A stretch of DNA of 64,000 nt from assembly GCA_017480325.1 (NCBI GenBank), contig JAFVAY010000017.1:1-64000 (forward strand), written 5' to 3'. Below the pieces are notes generated by a model. It was given only the letters and a program-made list of their open reading frames with translations. It was not told where the DNA came from and made no database searches. A program made the translations under genes and the position numbers. Below are positions 41,413 to 50,687 of this stretch, one piece after another (position 1 is the stretch's first letter; the number at the start of each line of letters is the position of its first letter). This DNA is from Clostridiales bacterium. GTDB lineage: Bacteria; Bacillota; Clostridia; Saccharofermentanales; Saccharofermentanaceae.

Positions 41413-41871
41413 ATGGACGAAGAAAGCAAGACATTTGACAACACTGTTCCGGCAGATAATTCTGAGCACATGGAGCAATCGAATAACAAGGGCAATAAGC
41501 AGTTGCCCAAGCCGGATATGAAGGATCTGGCTAGCAGTGCCTGCATTATGGCTTACGGCTTCGTAAGAGACCTTAAAGCCAATGGACATACATCGGTCGG
41601 TAATCTCATCTTTCAGGAATCGATGAAGATGGCCACCTCAGCTGCAATCGCGGGAGAATCTATAGGAAGGGACAGATTTACCGAGAATCTCGAAGCCGGC
41701 TTCTATGCCACGGGAAGACTTCTGGTGTATCTGGAATTCGTCGGGACTCTCGGAGCAGATGAGAATGTCAGGACCTCACTGATCAACGCCGTGACGACGA
41801 TACATAAGATTTTCGCGGCGTCAGTGAAGACCGTAAGGTCAAAGCAAGTTAACGCCGGTCTTCAAGTATAA
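41413..41871 (+). CDS. Four-helix-bundle-like protein
   Basis: A 152-residue protein. The first 35 residues are charged and Asn/Lys-rich. The remainder reads as four amphipathic helices, with SVGNLIFQESMKMATSAAIAGESIGRDRFTEN in pieces resembling the four-helix-bundle family first described from 23S rRNA intervening sequences (from memory: GxSIGANIxEA). The key GExIG.. segment is loosely matched. It is free-standing, not in an rRNA gene. Function unknown. ATG at 41413 has AAGGAG 9 nt upstream; the upstream in-frame ATG-less extension is not supported. The TGTCGA repeats lie upstream. Confidence 0.6.
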   Translation: MDEESKTFDNTVPADNSEHMEQSNNKGNKQLPKPDMKDLASSACIMAYGFVRDLKANGHTSVGNLIFQESMKMATSAAIAGESIGRDRFTENLEAGFYATGRLLVYLEFVGTLGADENVRTSLINAVTTIHKIFAASVKTVRSKQVNAGLQV

Positions 41872-41956
41872 CTTGGTTTCATATTCTATCCCTTATATCT
41901 ATTATTCCATATTCCATTTATAAGGCGTAGACTTGCTTTGTCCCTCTTGTTGTGAT

Positions 41957-41972
41957 GTACTATTAATAGTAC
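41957..41972. promoter_or_regulatory. Perfect 16-bp palindrome before WYL regulator
   Basis: GTACTATTAATAGTAC at 41957-41972 is a perfect palindrome, flanked by TGAT and ATCA that extend the symmetry. It lies 21 nt upstream of the WYL gene ATG and directly before its AAGGGGG ribosome site. Likely an autoregulatory operator. Confidence 0.6.
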
Positions 41973-41993
41973 TTGCATCAAGGGGGATTTCTT

Positions 41994-43058
41994 ATGCCTA
42001 ATACCGAGTATTCCAAGCTTAAGCTGCTTTACCTTTACCACTACTTCAGAAAATATGTGGCCGCCGAGGGTCCGGGGGACGAGACCACCATGGGCGAGAT
42101 GATGGCGTATCTTAATAAGATGACCGGAGCCGAGTTCGAGAGGAAGTCCATATACTCGGATATCGACAGGCTCAATGAATTCGCCAGAAGCATCGGCATC
42201 TGCGAGCCTGATGAGCAGTGGATCGAGCTCGAGGGAAGAAAGTATAAAAGAGGCGAGGCCAAGGGCGATCTTACGTCCGATGAGGCGAAGCTCATAGTAG
42301 ACGCTATTAATGCGACGGATTTTATCGACAGCGGGCTGTGCGAGAAGATCAAGGGTATGTATCCCCTTTACTTCGAGGAGGGCTACAGATCGGTAATGTC
42401 TCACGATAACAAGCAGGTGAGAAAGAGCTCCATGATATATCTTCTGGCTAACGTTAGAAAAGCGATACAGAATGAAGAGGTCATGGGGATAGAGTACGGA
42501 TATGTCCTGGGAAGCGGAATCAGCGGTACGACCTCCAAGACCGTATCTCCCATGGGACTGGACTTCAAGAATTCAAGATACTATCTTATCGCTGTGGATA
42601 ACGATGCCGTGGAGGCAGGGGTATCCAAGAATAAAGCCATAAGGACCTACAGGCTCGACCGCATCAAGAGCGCGAGGATCCTTAAGAAGCCCTTTATAGG
42701 CTTCGATAAGAAGAGGGATTCTGTTCTCGAGAAGTACATGAAGGATTCTCTTAACGAGTTCTCCTACAGCGGATCTGACAGCAGGACGATACTGATCACA
42801 CTACGAAGCTCGGATGAGAAGGCGCTTCTTAAGGCCTATACGGCGCTTACCGATGAGATGAAGACCAAGCTTCTTACCGATAGAGCGGATAAGGGTGAGC
42901 TTAAATTCTATGTGGAATCCGGACTGGTGCCTCCATTCTTCAATATCCTGTTTAAGGTATGCATGTATGAGAATGTGGATATGACGATCGACGATCCGGA
43001 GGTCAAGGCTGCCTTTAAGAAGTACCTTAACAAGGCCGGTAAAGTTTGCCGGAGTTAG
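41994..43058 (+). CDS. WYL-domain transcriptional regulator
   Basis: A 354-residue regulator. An N-terminal helix-turn-helix fills about 5-65 (KLKLLYLYHYFRKY through RKSIYSDIDRLNEF, the typical DeoR/WYL-like start). The central part has the WYL-type beta-barrel around ISPMGLDFKNSRYYLIAVD, where the family motif W-Y-L appears as R-Y-Y-L-I. A C-terminal WCX-like extension follows. WYL proteins bind nucleotides or ssDNA and often control repair or defence genes. ATG 41994 is preceded by AAGGGGG; an in-frame TTG at 41973 is upstream. A perfect palindrome lies in front, probably an operator. The next gene is alaS, which has its own promoter. Confidence 0.85.
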   Translation: MPNTEYSKLKLLYLYHYFRKYVAAEGPGDETTMGEMMAYLNKMTGAEFERKSIYSDIDRLNEFARSIGICEPDEQWIELEGRKYKRGEAKGDLTSDEAKLIVDAINATDFIDSGLCEKIKGMYPLYFEEGYRSVMSHDNKQVRKSSMIYLLANVRKAIQNEEVMGIEYGYVLGSGISGTTSKTVSPMGLDFKNSRYYLIAVDNDAVEAGVSKNKAIRTYRLDRIKSARILKKPFIGFDKKRDSVLEKYMKDSLNEFSYSGSDSRTILITLRSSDEKALLKAYTALTDEMKTKLLTDRADKGELKFYVESGLVPPFFNILFKVCMYENVDMTIDDPEVKAAFKKYLNKAGKVCRS

Positions 43059-43069
43059 GGCTTTCTTAA

Positions 43070-43098
43070 TTGCAATAAGGGTATATTCGTTCTATAAT
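43070..43098 (+). promoter_or_regulatory. alaS promoter
   Basis: TTGCAA at 43070-43075 and TATAAT at 43093-43098, 17 nt apart, near-consensus. A short leader of about 28 nt with AAGGAGAAA leads to the alaS ATG. No T-box fits in this space. Confidence 0.75.
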
Positions 43099-43132
43099 TC
43101 AAAGGTTTATAAGATAAGGAGAAATAATATAT

Positions 43133-45808
43133 ATGGAACCTCTCGGGTTAAATGAGATAAGAGAAAGATATCTGTCGTTTTTTGAGTCCAAAGGACACTT
43201 AAGGATGCCTTCGTTCTCGCTGGTGCCGAAGAACGACCCTTCGATCCTTCTGATCAATGCGGGAATGACACCGCTGAAGCCTTACTTCACAGGCGCTGAA
43301 AAGCCTCCTCGTAAGAGAGTTACCACCTGCCAGAAGTGTATAAGAACACCCGATATCGAGAACGTGGGTCACACCTCAAGACACGGTACATACTTCGAGA
43401 TGCTGGGTAACTTCTCCTTCGGTGATTACTTCAAGGAAGAGGTTATCCCATGGGCGTGGGAGTTCCTGACGGAGAATCTCGAGATCGAGCCCGAGAAGCT
43501 TTATCCTTCCGTCTTCGAAGAGGATGACGAGGCTTTTGCTATCTGGAGAGATAAGATAGGAATCCCCGAGGACAGGATCGTAAGACTTGGAAGAGAAGAT
43601 AACTTCTGGGAGCACGGTACAGGTCCCTGCGGCCCCTGCTCTGAGATCTACTTCGACAGAGGAATCGAGTACGGCTGTGGCAAGCCTGACTGTAAGCCCG
43701 GCTGCGAGTGCGACAGATTTGTTGAGATATGGAATCTCGTTTTCTCACAGTTCGACAGACAGGAGGACGGCTCGTACCTTCCTTTGAAGCAGAAGAATAT
43801 CGACACCGGCGCGGGACTTGAGAGAGTGGCGTGCGTTATGCAGGGTGTTGATAACCTTTTCGAGGTGGATACGGTACGAAAGATACTTGATACCGTGTGC
43901 TCCATCGCAGGCAAGACCTATAACTCCAACCACGATGACGACGTAGCTATCCGCGTTATCACAGACCACATGAGGTCTTCTACAATGATGATTTCTGACG
44001 GCGTGCTCCCGAGCAACGAGGGTAGAGGGTATGTATTAAGAAGACTTATGAGAAGAGCAGCGAGGTTCGGACGACTTCTGGGCATAGAGAAGCTTTTCCT
44101 CACAGATATCGCAGAGGTCGTTATAGACCAGAATAAGGATGCATATCCGGATCTTGTTACAAGACACGACTACATAATGAAGATAATCGCTCAGGAGGAA
44201 GAGGCATTCCACAGAACTGTTGCTTCAGGTACCGAGATCCTTAACGGCATGATCGAGTCCGCCAAGAAGGATGGCAAGACGGTTCTTGCCGGAGATGATG
44301 CCTTCAAGCTTCACGACACATACGGCTTCCCTCTTGACCTTACCAAGGAGATCGCCAAGGATGCAGGTCTCACAGTTGACGAGGAAGGCTTCAAGGCCGC
44401 TATGAAGAAGCAGAAGGATACCGCGAGAGCGGCTACCAAGGCTCTCGTAAGCACAGCATGGGGCGGAAGCTCACTTCCTTCAGAGGTTACCGAGGATACT
44501 TCTGCTACTTCCTATGAAGGCTACGATGCGCTGAACTGCGAGGCGAAGATACTTCATATTGTCAAGAAGGATGAAGAGGGCGAGCTTCACAGCGAGGACG
44601 AGGCCTTCAGCGGCGACGAGGTTATCTTGATTCTAGATAAGACCACCGCTTATGCCACGATGGGCGGTCAGGTTCACGACGACGGTGTGATCGAGGGTGA
44701 CGGCTTCAAGGCTGTTATCAAGTCCGTAGATAAGGAGAATTCAGGTAAATATCTGCACACGGTGGAGATCACGGAAGGCGCAGTAAAGAAGGTCGCTTCT
44801 GTTACTGTTAAGGTCGATGCCAAGGCGAGACTCTCCATCGCACGTAACCACACCGCAACTCATATGCTTCTTGCCGCTTTGAGATCTGTTCTCGGAACTC
44901 ACGTCGAGCAGGCAGGTTCCTTCGTAGGCCAGGACAGATTAAGATTCGACTTTAACCACTTCCAGGCCATGACTGCTGAGGAGATCGATAAGGTTGAGAC
45001 TATAGTTAATGAAGTGATCCTTCAGGATCTGCCTGTTATCACCCGCGAGATGGGTATCGAGGAGGCTAAGAAGCTGGGCGCTATCGCTATCTTCGGCGAG
45101 AAGTACGGCGATCGCGTAAGAGTTGTTTCTGTCGGCGACTTCGAGAATGCATTCGACCTCGAGTTCTGCGGCGGTACACATCTTAAGTCCACAGCTCAGG
45201 CGGGTCAGTTCAGGATCGTATCCGAGACAGGTATTGCAGCCGGTACGAGACGTATCGAGGCTGTTACGGGTGCCAAGTGCTACGAGATGGCTAAGGCGGA
45301 TCGCGCTTTGATCGCTGAAGCGTCTTCAGTTCTTAAGGTCAACCACGATCAGATCGTAGATAAGAGCAAGTCACTGCTCTCTGACCTGAAGGCGGCAAAT
45401 AAGGAGATCTCCGAGATGAAGAAGGCTGCGGCAGGCTCCTTCGCTGACGAGGCAGTTGCCAAGGCAGTAGAGATTGGCGGATTGAAGGTTGTTATAAGCG
45501 AGTGCGACGCTGAGGATGCACCTGCGCTTCGCGACACCGCAGATAAGATCAGAGATAAGATCGTATCCGGTGTGGTATTCCTGGCAAGTTCTTCCGACGG
45601 CAAGGTGCTCTTCACAGCTATGGCTACCAAGGATGCTGTTGAGAAGGGTGCACACTGCGGCAACATCATCCGCGAAGCAGCCAAGATCTGCGGCGGCGGT
45701 GGCGGCGGTCGTCCCGATATGGCCCAGGCAGGCGGTAAGGATGCGTCAAAGATTTCCGATGCCCTGAAGGCAGTTGAGGACGCGCTTCGCGCTCAGATAG
45801 GAGGGTAA
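43133..45808 (+). CDS. alaS: Alanine-tRNA ligase
   Basis: An 891-residue class II synthetase with all parts: the catalytic core from MPSFSLVPKNDPSILL (about 24-39), the tRNA-recognition domain, the editing domain zinc site HTATH near 574-578 and CGGTH near 678-682, and a C-Ala domain ending in GGGGGGRPDMAQAGG near 853. No frameshift or truncation. It has its own promoter upstream. The HIT-family gene follows after 4 nt. Confidence 0.95.
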   Translation: MEPLGLNEIRERYLSFFESKGHLRMPSFSLVPKNDPSILLINAGMTPLKPYFTGAEKPPRKRVTTCQKCIRTPDIENVGHTSRHGTYFEMLGNFSFGDYFKEEVIPWAWEFLTENLEIEPEKLYPSVFEEDDEAFAIWRDKIGIPEDRIVRLGREDNFWEHGTGPCGPCSEIYFDRGIEYGCGKPDCKPGCECDRFVEIWNLVFSQFDRQEDGSYLPLKQKNIDTGAGLERVACVMQGVDNLFEVDTVRKILDTVCSIAGKTYNSNHDDDVAIRVITDHMRSSTMMISDGVLPSNEGRGYVLRRLMRRAARFGRLLGIEKLFLTDIAEVVIDQNKDAYPDLVTRHDYIMKIIAQEEEAFHRTVASGTEILNGMIESAKKDGKTVLAGDDAFKLHDTYGFPLDLTKEIAKDAGLTVDEEGFKAAMKKQKDTARAATKALVSTAWGGSSLPSEVTEDTSATSYEGYDALNCEAKILHIVKKDEEGELHSEDEAFSGDEVILILDKTTAYATMGGQVHDDGVIEGDGFKAVIKSVDKENSGKYLHTVEITEGAVKKVASVTVKVDAKARLSIARNHTATHMLLAALRSVLGTHVEQAGSFVGQDRLRFDFNHFQAMTAEEIDKVETIVNEVILQDLPVITREMGIEEAKKLGAIAIFGEKYGDRVRVVSVGDFENAFDLEFCGGTHLKSTAQAGQFRIVSETGIAAGTRRIEAVTGAKCYEMAKADRALIAEASSVLKVNHDQIVDKSKSLLSDLKAANKEISEMKKAAAGSFADEAVAKAVEIGGLKVVISECDAEDAPALRDTADKIRDKIVSGVVFLASSSDGKVLFTAMATKDAVEKGAHCGNIIREAAKICGGGGGGRPDMAQAGGKDASKISDALKAVEDALRAQIGG

Positions 45809-45812
45809 TTAC

Positions 45813-46154
45813 ATGTGCTTATTCTGTGATATTATCGACGGCAAGATCCCGTCCAATAAGGTATATGAGGATGACAAGGTCCTGTGCTTCAGGGATATAA
45901 ATCCTGTGGCACCTACACACGTTCTCGTAGTTCCGAAGAAGCACTTTGATAACATTATCGATGTTTCTTCTTCTGAGGATGGTGCCGAGTACCTCGACGC
46001 GTGCGCCAAGGCTGTGGCGAAGGTCGCCGAAGCTGACGGACTCGAGAAGGGTTTCCGTGTTATCAACAACTGCGGTGAGGATGGCGGACAGACTGTAATG
46101 CATCTTCATTTCCACGTAATCGGAGGCGTCAAACTCACGGAGAAGATGATTTGA
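45813..46154 (+). CDS. HIT-family nucleotide hydrolase
   Basis: A 113-residue histidine-triad protein. The opening CLFCDIIDGKIPSNKVYED and the triad HLHFHVIGG near 98-106 match HinT-like enzymes, which hydrolyse purine nucleoside phosphoramidates and may clear aminoacyl-adenylates. Its position 4 nt after alaS fits that. The stop overlaps the next gene start as TTGA. Confidence 0.92.
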   Translation: MCLFCDIIDGKIPSNKVYEDDKVLCFRDINPVAPTHVLVVPKKHFDNIIDVSSSEDGAEYLDACAKAVAKVAEADGLEKGFRVINNCGEDGGQTVMHLHFHVIGGVKLTEKMI

Positions 46155-46699
46155 ATCCTGAACTGACGGCGCTTGAGAAGAGGACTCTCTCGTACCTTAA
46201 CTTCAGGCATGAAGCGTCTGAAGAGCAGGTTCAGATGGTCCGTAAGGCGATAGATGAGATGAAGTCTGTCGCGCGCCTGGGATTTGCTTCTAAGTTCTTC
46301 TCCTTAGAGGAGTGTCCCATAGATTTAAGCTATAAGTCGCTGTCGGAGCTGTTTACTAAGAGCGGTTCCGACAGCGTTGCTTTTCTGATCTCGACTTTGG
46401 GACAGGCGGTGGATAACAGGATAGAGCGGTTAAGTAAGACCGATCCTGCGAAAATGGTTCTGATCGATGCGGCGGCCAACGCGTATATAGAAGAGGTTAC
46501 GAATGAATTCCAGAAGCGTCTGGTACTTAAGGATCAGACCTTCAGATTTGCCCCCGGATATGGGGATGTGCCTCTTTCGATGCAAAAGCAGATATTTGAA
46601 CACGTCCCCGAAGTCAGGAAATTAGGACTCACCCTCGACGACGGCTTCCTGATGCACCCGTTCAAGTCCATGACTGGGATAATCGGGTTCAAGGGATAA
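46151..46699 (+). CDS. Methionine synthase reactivation-domain protein
   Basis: A 182-residue protein resembling the C-terminal activation domain of cobalamin-dependent MetH, which binds S-adenosylmethionine to re-methylate inactive cobalamin. RFAPGYGDVPLSMQKQIF near 133-150 matches the domain's RxSPGYG-type motif, and the C-terminal part with PFKSMTGIIGF fits. Here it is a separate protein, as in many Clostridia, while the metH gene further down lacks this domain. Translation starts at TTG, overlapping the HIT stop. One lipoprotein gene lies between it and metH. Confidence 0.82.
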   Translation: MNPELTALEKRTLSYLNFRHEASEEQVQMVRKAIDEMKSVARLGFASKFFSLEECPIDLSYKSLSELFTKSGSDSVAFLISTLGQAVDNRIERLSKTDPAKMVLIDAAANAYIEEVTNEFQKRLVLKDQTFRFAPGYGDVPLSMQKQIFEHVPEVRKLGLTLDDGFLMHPFKSMTGIIGFKG

Positions 46700-46762
46700 T
46701 TGTTTGCCATGTGACTGTTGGGACACTTTTCCCGTCTTATGTATAGACGGAGGTGTTCCTTT

Positions 46763-47500
46763 ATGAGAAGAGCAGTCAATTTATTGATCGTAATAACAAT
46801 TATAATTCTGCTTGCAGGCTGCAGAACGGCTGATGATATCGAGCAGCCGGATAGGAATTCTGAACAGACAACGGAAACGACTGAGGTCGTTATAAGCTCC
46901 GCCGCACCGTCTGTCAGCGAGACTCAGCAGAATGAAGATCCCGTAAGAGCCGTAATGGCTTATGATACGCTCTATCTTGATACCGGATATGCTTCCGGAG
47001 TCTGGGGAAGATGCGGCAATCTTGACGGCGCCATAGAGAACGTTATTGACCGTGATGAGATCCCCGACGAGAACGGAGAGGCGAATTTCGATGCGAACGG
47101 ATGGCAGGTGGGATTCGAGGCGAATACTATCGAGGTCTATGTCGACGGAGAATTCAGGATTTTCGCTGCGGAAGGAAGTGCGCAGGCGCAGGAGGGATAC
47201 GTCCCTTCCTCGGTGCTTCAGTTCTTAGGCACGGTAGTCAGGGTAAGCTCCGACGGGGACATTGTTGTAGAAGCGATGGCGGATCCTGCGGAAATGTTCG
47301 GGAATTGCATTGTGTCAGGGAACAGATATGTGATGAGCGCCCAAAGCTATGCCCCGGGCATATACACGGACGAGCCCATAGTGGGTAGCGTTGTCACCGT
47401 CATCTGTAAGAACGATATCGATACCGATACTGCCCCTGCGAGAATCAATTACGTATACAGCATATCGCCGATAGGCAGCGACGTCTGCCAGCCTGCATAG
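46763..47500 (+). CDS. Lipoprotein of unknown function
   Basis: A 245-residue lipoprotein. The signal peptide ends in lipobox LLAGC (Cys20). A Thr/Glu-rich linker follows, then a beta-rich domain without recognised motif, including VWGRCGNLDGAIENVIDRDE and EVYVDGEFRIFAAEG. It contains one further Cys pair region near the end. No catalytic pattern is visible. ATG 46763 has CGGAGG about 9 nt upstream; an upstream in-frame extension to 46718 lacks a good site. It interrupts the metH reactivation protein and metH genes, but may be functionally unrelated. Confidence 0.72.
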   Translation: MRRAVNLLIVITIIILLAGCRTADDIEQPDRNSEQTTETTEVVISSAAPSVSETQQNEDPVRAVMAYDTLYLDTGYASGVWGRCGNLDGAIENVIDRDEIPDENGEANFDANGWQVGFEANTIEVYVDGEFRIFAAEGSAQAQEGYVPSSVLQFLGTVVRVSSDGDIVVEAMADPAEMFGNCIVSGNRYVMSAQSYAPGIYTDEPIVGSVVTVICKNDIDTDTAPARINYVYSISPIGSDVCQPA

Positions 47501-47580
47501 GACCCGGGATAAGCTTTTCTTATAGCAGTTAATAGAAGTTATTTATATGCCGGCGACGATTTTGGTGTTAAACTAGCTTC

Positions 47581-50028
47581 ATGGCAAAAAGAGATATAAG
47601 AGAGTTACTGGGTAAAGAATTTATAGTCTTTGACGGAGGATTCGGGTCCCAGCTTCAAGAGCGGGGCGTACCCGCCGGGACTAACAGCGGCGAGATAAAT
47701 ATCGACCGCGCCGAGCTGGTTAAGGCTATACATAAAGATTATATAAATGCAGGGTCCAAGGTTGTTGTAACCAATACCTTCGGTGCCGATCGGTTCCATA
47801 TCGCGGATACGAATGAACTTAAGACTCAGATCAAGGCAGCCTGCAGGAATGCCAGAGAAGCGGTCGAGGAGTCGGGAAAAGATGTATATGTCTTCTACGA
47901 TATGGCTCCTACAGGTAAGCTTCTTAAGCCTCTGGGGGATCTGGACTTCGAAGACGCGGTGGACTGCTTCAAAGAGCAGGTTCTGCTTTCAAAAGATACG
48001 GTTGACGGTTTTATTATCGAGACCATGACCGACCTTCATGAAGTGAAGGCGGCGATACTTGCGGTTAAAGAGAACACCGACAAGCCTCTGTTCTGTTCGG
48101 TCACCTTCCAGGAGAATCAGAAGATGCTTACAGGCGCGTCACCCGAACAGGCTGTGGCGCTTATGGAAGGTCTCGGAGTGGATATGCTCGGGATCAACTG
48201 TTCCCTCGGTCCTGCCGAGCTTGAGCCTGTTATTATGAGAATGCTTAAGACCGCCAGGCTCCCTCTTCTTGTTCAGCCTAATGCGGGGCTTCCCAAATTC
48301 AGAAACGGCGAGACCTATTACGATGTGGGAGCCGAGGAGTTCTCCGACTATATCCGCAGGTTCGCTCAGGCGGGGATCTCGGGATTCGGAGGCTGCTGCG
48401 GTACTACACCTGCGCATATTAGAGCCTGTTGCGAGAAGACGGCTGACCTTGAAGTAGTCTACGAGCCGGCGGAGGAGGTAACCAGAGTCTGCGGCACGAC
48501 GACGCTTGTTGAGTTCCGAAACAGAGTCATAAGGTGCGGCGAGAGACTCAATCCTACGGGTAAGAAAAAGATGAAGCTCGCTCTTGCCGAAGGGCGCCTC
48601 TATGACATCGTCGATGAGGGTATCGCCCAGGTCGAGGCCGGCGCGGATGTGCTGGACGTTAACGTCGGCGTTCCGGGGATCGACGAGACCTCCGTAATGA
48701 CCGAGCTTATAACGAATCTTCAGGAAGTAATCGACCTTCCGTTACAGATAGACAGCAGCAACCCCGAGACGCTGGAGAAAGCCTGCCGCATATATAACGG
48801 GCTTCCTCTTATAAACTCGGTCAACGGTAAGAAGGAAGTAATGGATGCGGTTTTCCCGATCGTAAAAAAATACGGCGGAACCGTAATCGGGCTTTGCATC
48901 GACGAGGACGGCATACCCCCGACGGCTGAGCAGAGATTTGCTATCGCCGAGAGGATAGTCGCAGAGGCAGCCAAATACGGCATCCCGAAGAAGAGGATAG
49001 TCATTGACTCCCTCGTCCTTACGGCGAGCGCACAGCAGAAGGAAGTCATAGAGACGGCAAAGTGCGTGGGATATGTAACGGACCGGCTCGGCTGCGCAAC
49101 CGCTCTTGGATTATCCAACGTATCCTTCGGTCTTCCCAATCGCCCTCTTATCAACAGAACGTTCCTGGTAATGGCACTGTACGCGGGACTGAAGCTTCCG
49201 ATCCTTAATCCTTTGGACAAGGAACTTATGGGTGCGATCGATGCCTTCGAAGTTCTCAATGCATCAGACGAGAATGCCGGGGATTATATCACGCGTCACA
49301 GCAACGATGTTGTGGCAAAGCCCGGGGCGGCTCAGGCTGCGGATGCTTCTCAGGCAGCGTCAGCATCTTCGGACGCGGAGCTTGAAGGTAAGTCTGCTTT
49401 ATTTAAGGCGATAGTTAAGGGTCAGAAGCATCAGGCTGTTGATGCGGTCAAATCCATGGGCGATATGGAGCCTTTAAGCATCGTCGCTGACCATCTGATA
49501 CCGGCTCTTGATAAGGTCGGTCGCGACTACGATAAGGGCATTATCTTCCTGCCGCAACTTATGGTGTCGGCGGAGACGAGTAAGCTTGTTTTCGACGAGA
49601 TAAAGGATAAGCTGGTGTCCGCTGACGAGGGCTCTTCCAAGGGTCCCGTTGTGATAGCGACGGTGAAGAACGACGTCCACGACATCGGCAAGAATATAGT
49701 AAAAGTCGTGCTTCAAAGCTACGGCTTTGAGGTGATTGATCTCGGAAAGGACGTTGATCCTGACGCGGTCTGCGATGCCTGCGAGAAGTATAACCCGATA
49801 GGCGTCGGACTTTCTGCGCTCATGACTACGACCGTGGTCTCCATGGAGAACACGATAAAGCGCATGAAGGAGAGGGGCATCAGCATTCCGGTCTTCTGCG
49901 GCGGCGCTGTCGTGACCGAGGATGTAGTTAAGAAGATCGGAGGCGACTACTACGGCGCCGATGCCATGGAGTCGGTACGTATCTGCGAAGTCCTGCAGGA
50001 GCGCCGCGAGAAGGAGACTAAAGCATAA
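47581..50028 (+). CDS. metH: Cobalamin-dependent methionine synthase, without reactivation domain
   Basis: An 815-residue MetH. The homocysteine domain (about 1-290) has GINCS near 205-209 and GGCCGTT near 270-276, supplying the zinc cysteines. The methyltetrahydrofolate domain follows (GERLNPTG near 320-327). An Ala/Ser-rich linker lies at about 580-603. The cobalamin cap and binding domains follow, with DVHDIGKN near 699-706 holding the axial His. The C-terminal SAM-activation domain is absent and is encoded separately at 46151. No Shine-Dalgarno site precedes the ATG; a -10-like TAAACT lies 6 nt upstream. The stop overlaps trmB by 1 nt. Confidence 0.92.
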   Translation: MAKRDIRELLGKEFIVFDGGFGSQLQERGVPAGTNSGEINIDRAELVKAIHKDYINAGSKVVVTNTFGADRFHIADTNELKTQIKAACRNAREAVEESGKDVYVFYDMAPTGKLLKPLGDLDFEDAVDCFKEQVLLSKDTVDGFIIETMTDLHEVKAAILAVKENTDKPLFCSVTFQENQKMLTGASPEQAVALMEGLGVDMLGINCSLGPAELEPVIMRMLKTARLPLLVQPNAGLPKFRNGETYYDVGAEEFSDYIRRFAQAGISGFGGCCGTTPAHIRACCEKTADLEVVYEPAEEVTRVCGTTTLVEFRNRVIRCGERLNPTGKKKMKLALAEGRLYDIVDEGIAQVEAGADVLDVNVGVPGIDETSVMTELITNLQEVIDLPLQIDSSNPETLEKACRIYNGLPLINSVNGKKEVMDAVFPIVKKYGGTVIGLCIDEDGIPPTAEQRFAIAERIVAEAAKYGIPKKRIVIDSLVLTASAQQKEVIETAKCVGYVTDRLGCATALGLSNVSFGLPNRPLINRTFLVMALYAGLKLPILNPLDKELMGAIDAFEVLNASDENAGDYITRHSNDVVAKPGAAQAADASQAASASSDAELEGKSALFKAIVKGQKHQAVDAVKSMGDMEPLSIVADHLIPALDKVGRDYDKGIIFLPQLMVSAETSKLVFDEIKDKLVSADEGSSKGPVVIATVKNDVHDIGKNIVKVVLQSYGFEVIDLGKDVDPDAVCDACEKYNPIGVGLSALMTTTVVSMENTIKRMKERGISIPVFCGGAVVTEDVVKKIGGDYYGADAMESVRICEVLQERREKETKA

Positions 50029-50687
50029 TGACCAGACTTCGTGCCAAAAGACATATTCCCGAGAGAATGGAAAGGTGCGCCGGCAGGTGGTTTTCCACCC
50101 CCGCAACCAATAAGGGCAAGTGGAGAGAAGTCTGCGGTTTTCCTTCAGACTGCGAGTTATACCTTGAGATAGGCTGCGGCAAGGGCAAGTTTTGCTGTGA
50201 GACCGCTCTTAATAATCCCGATGCGTTGTACATCGCTCTGGAGCGCGAGTCCTCGGTAATCCTGGCGGCTATCGAGAAGGCCGAATCTTTGCAGATTCCA
50301 AATCTGTTCTTTGTCAACTCCGATGCGAAGTACCTGGACGACTACTTCGAGGAGGGCGAGGTTAATCGTATTTATTTGAATTTTTCTGACCCCTGGACGC
50401 GTAAAAAGAAGCCCAAGAGAAGGCTTACATACAGAGATTTCCTGAAGGTCTACGAGAAGATCATGGTGCCCGGCGGACAGGTGAGATTTAAGACGGATAA
50501 CGATATGCTGTTTGACTTCTCGCTCACGGAATTTAAAGAGTGCGGGTTTGTTCTGTCGGAAGTTACCCGCGACCTTCACAACAGTGAGTACGATGGAGAT
50601 AACATAAGGACCGAGTTTGAGCAGAAGTTCGCGGATCAGGGGATCCCTATAAAGCGCTGCGTCGCGACTTCCGGTAAGAGTGCTTAA
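50028..50687 (+). CDS. trmB: tRNA (guanine-N7-)-methyltransferase
   Basis: A 219-residue SAM-dependent methyltransferase that methylates G46 of tRNA. LYLEIGCGKGKFCCETA near 43-59 holds the SAM motif; IYLNFSDPWTRKKKPKRR near 114-131 is the TrmB signature. It starts on the last base of metH. The next gene begins directly after its stop. Confidence 0.93.
   Translation: MTRLRAKRHIPERMERCAGRWFSTPATNKGKWREVCGFPSDCELYLEIGCGKGKFCCETALNNPDALYIALERESSVILAAIEKAESLQIPNLFFVNSDAKYLDDYFEEGEVNRIYLNFSDPWTRKKKPKRRLTYRDFLKVYEKIMVPGGQVRFKTDNDMLFDFSLTEFKECGFVLSEVTRDLHNSEYDGDNIRTEFEQKFADQGIPIKRCVATSGKSA

Noticed and set aside
41413..41871. rRNA intervening-sequence element
   Set aside because: The protein weakly resembles the four-helix family, but no rRNA sequence flanks it.
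43059..43132. T-box before alaS
   Set aside because: The promoter leaves about 28 nt of leader, too short for a T-box.
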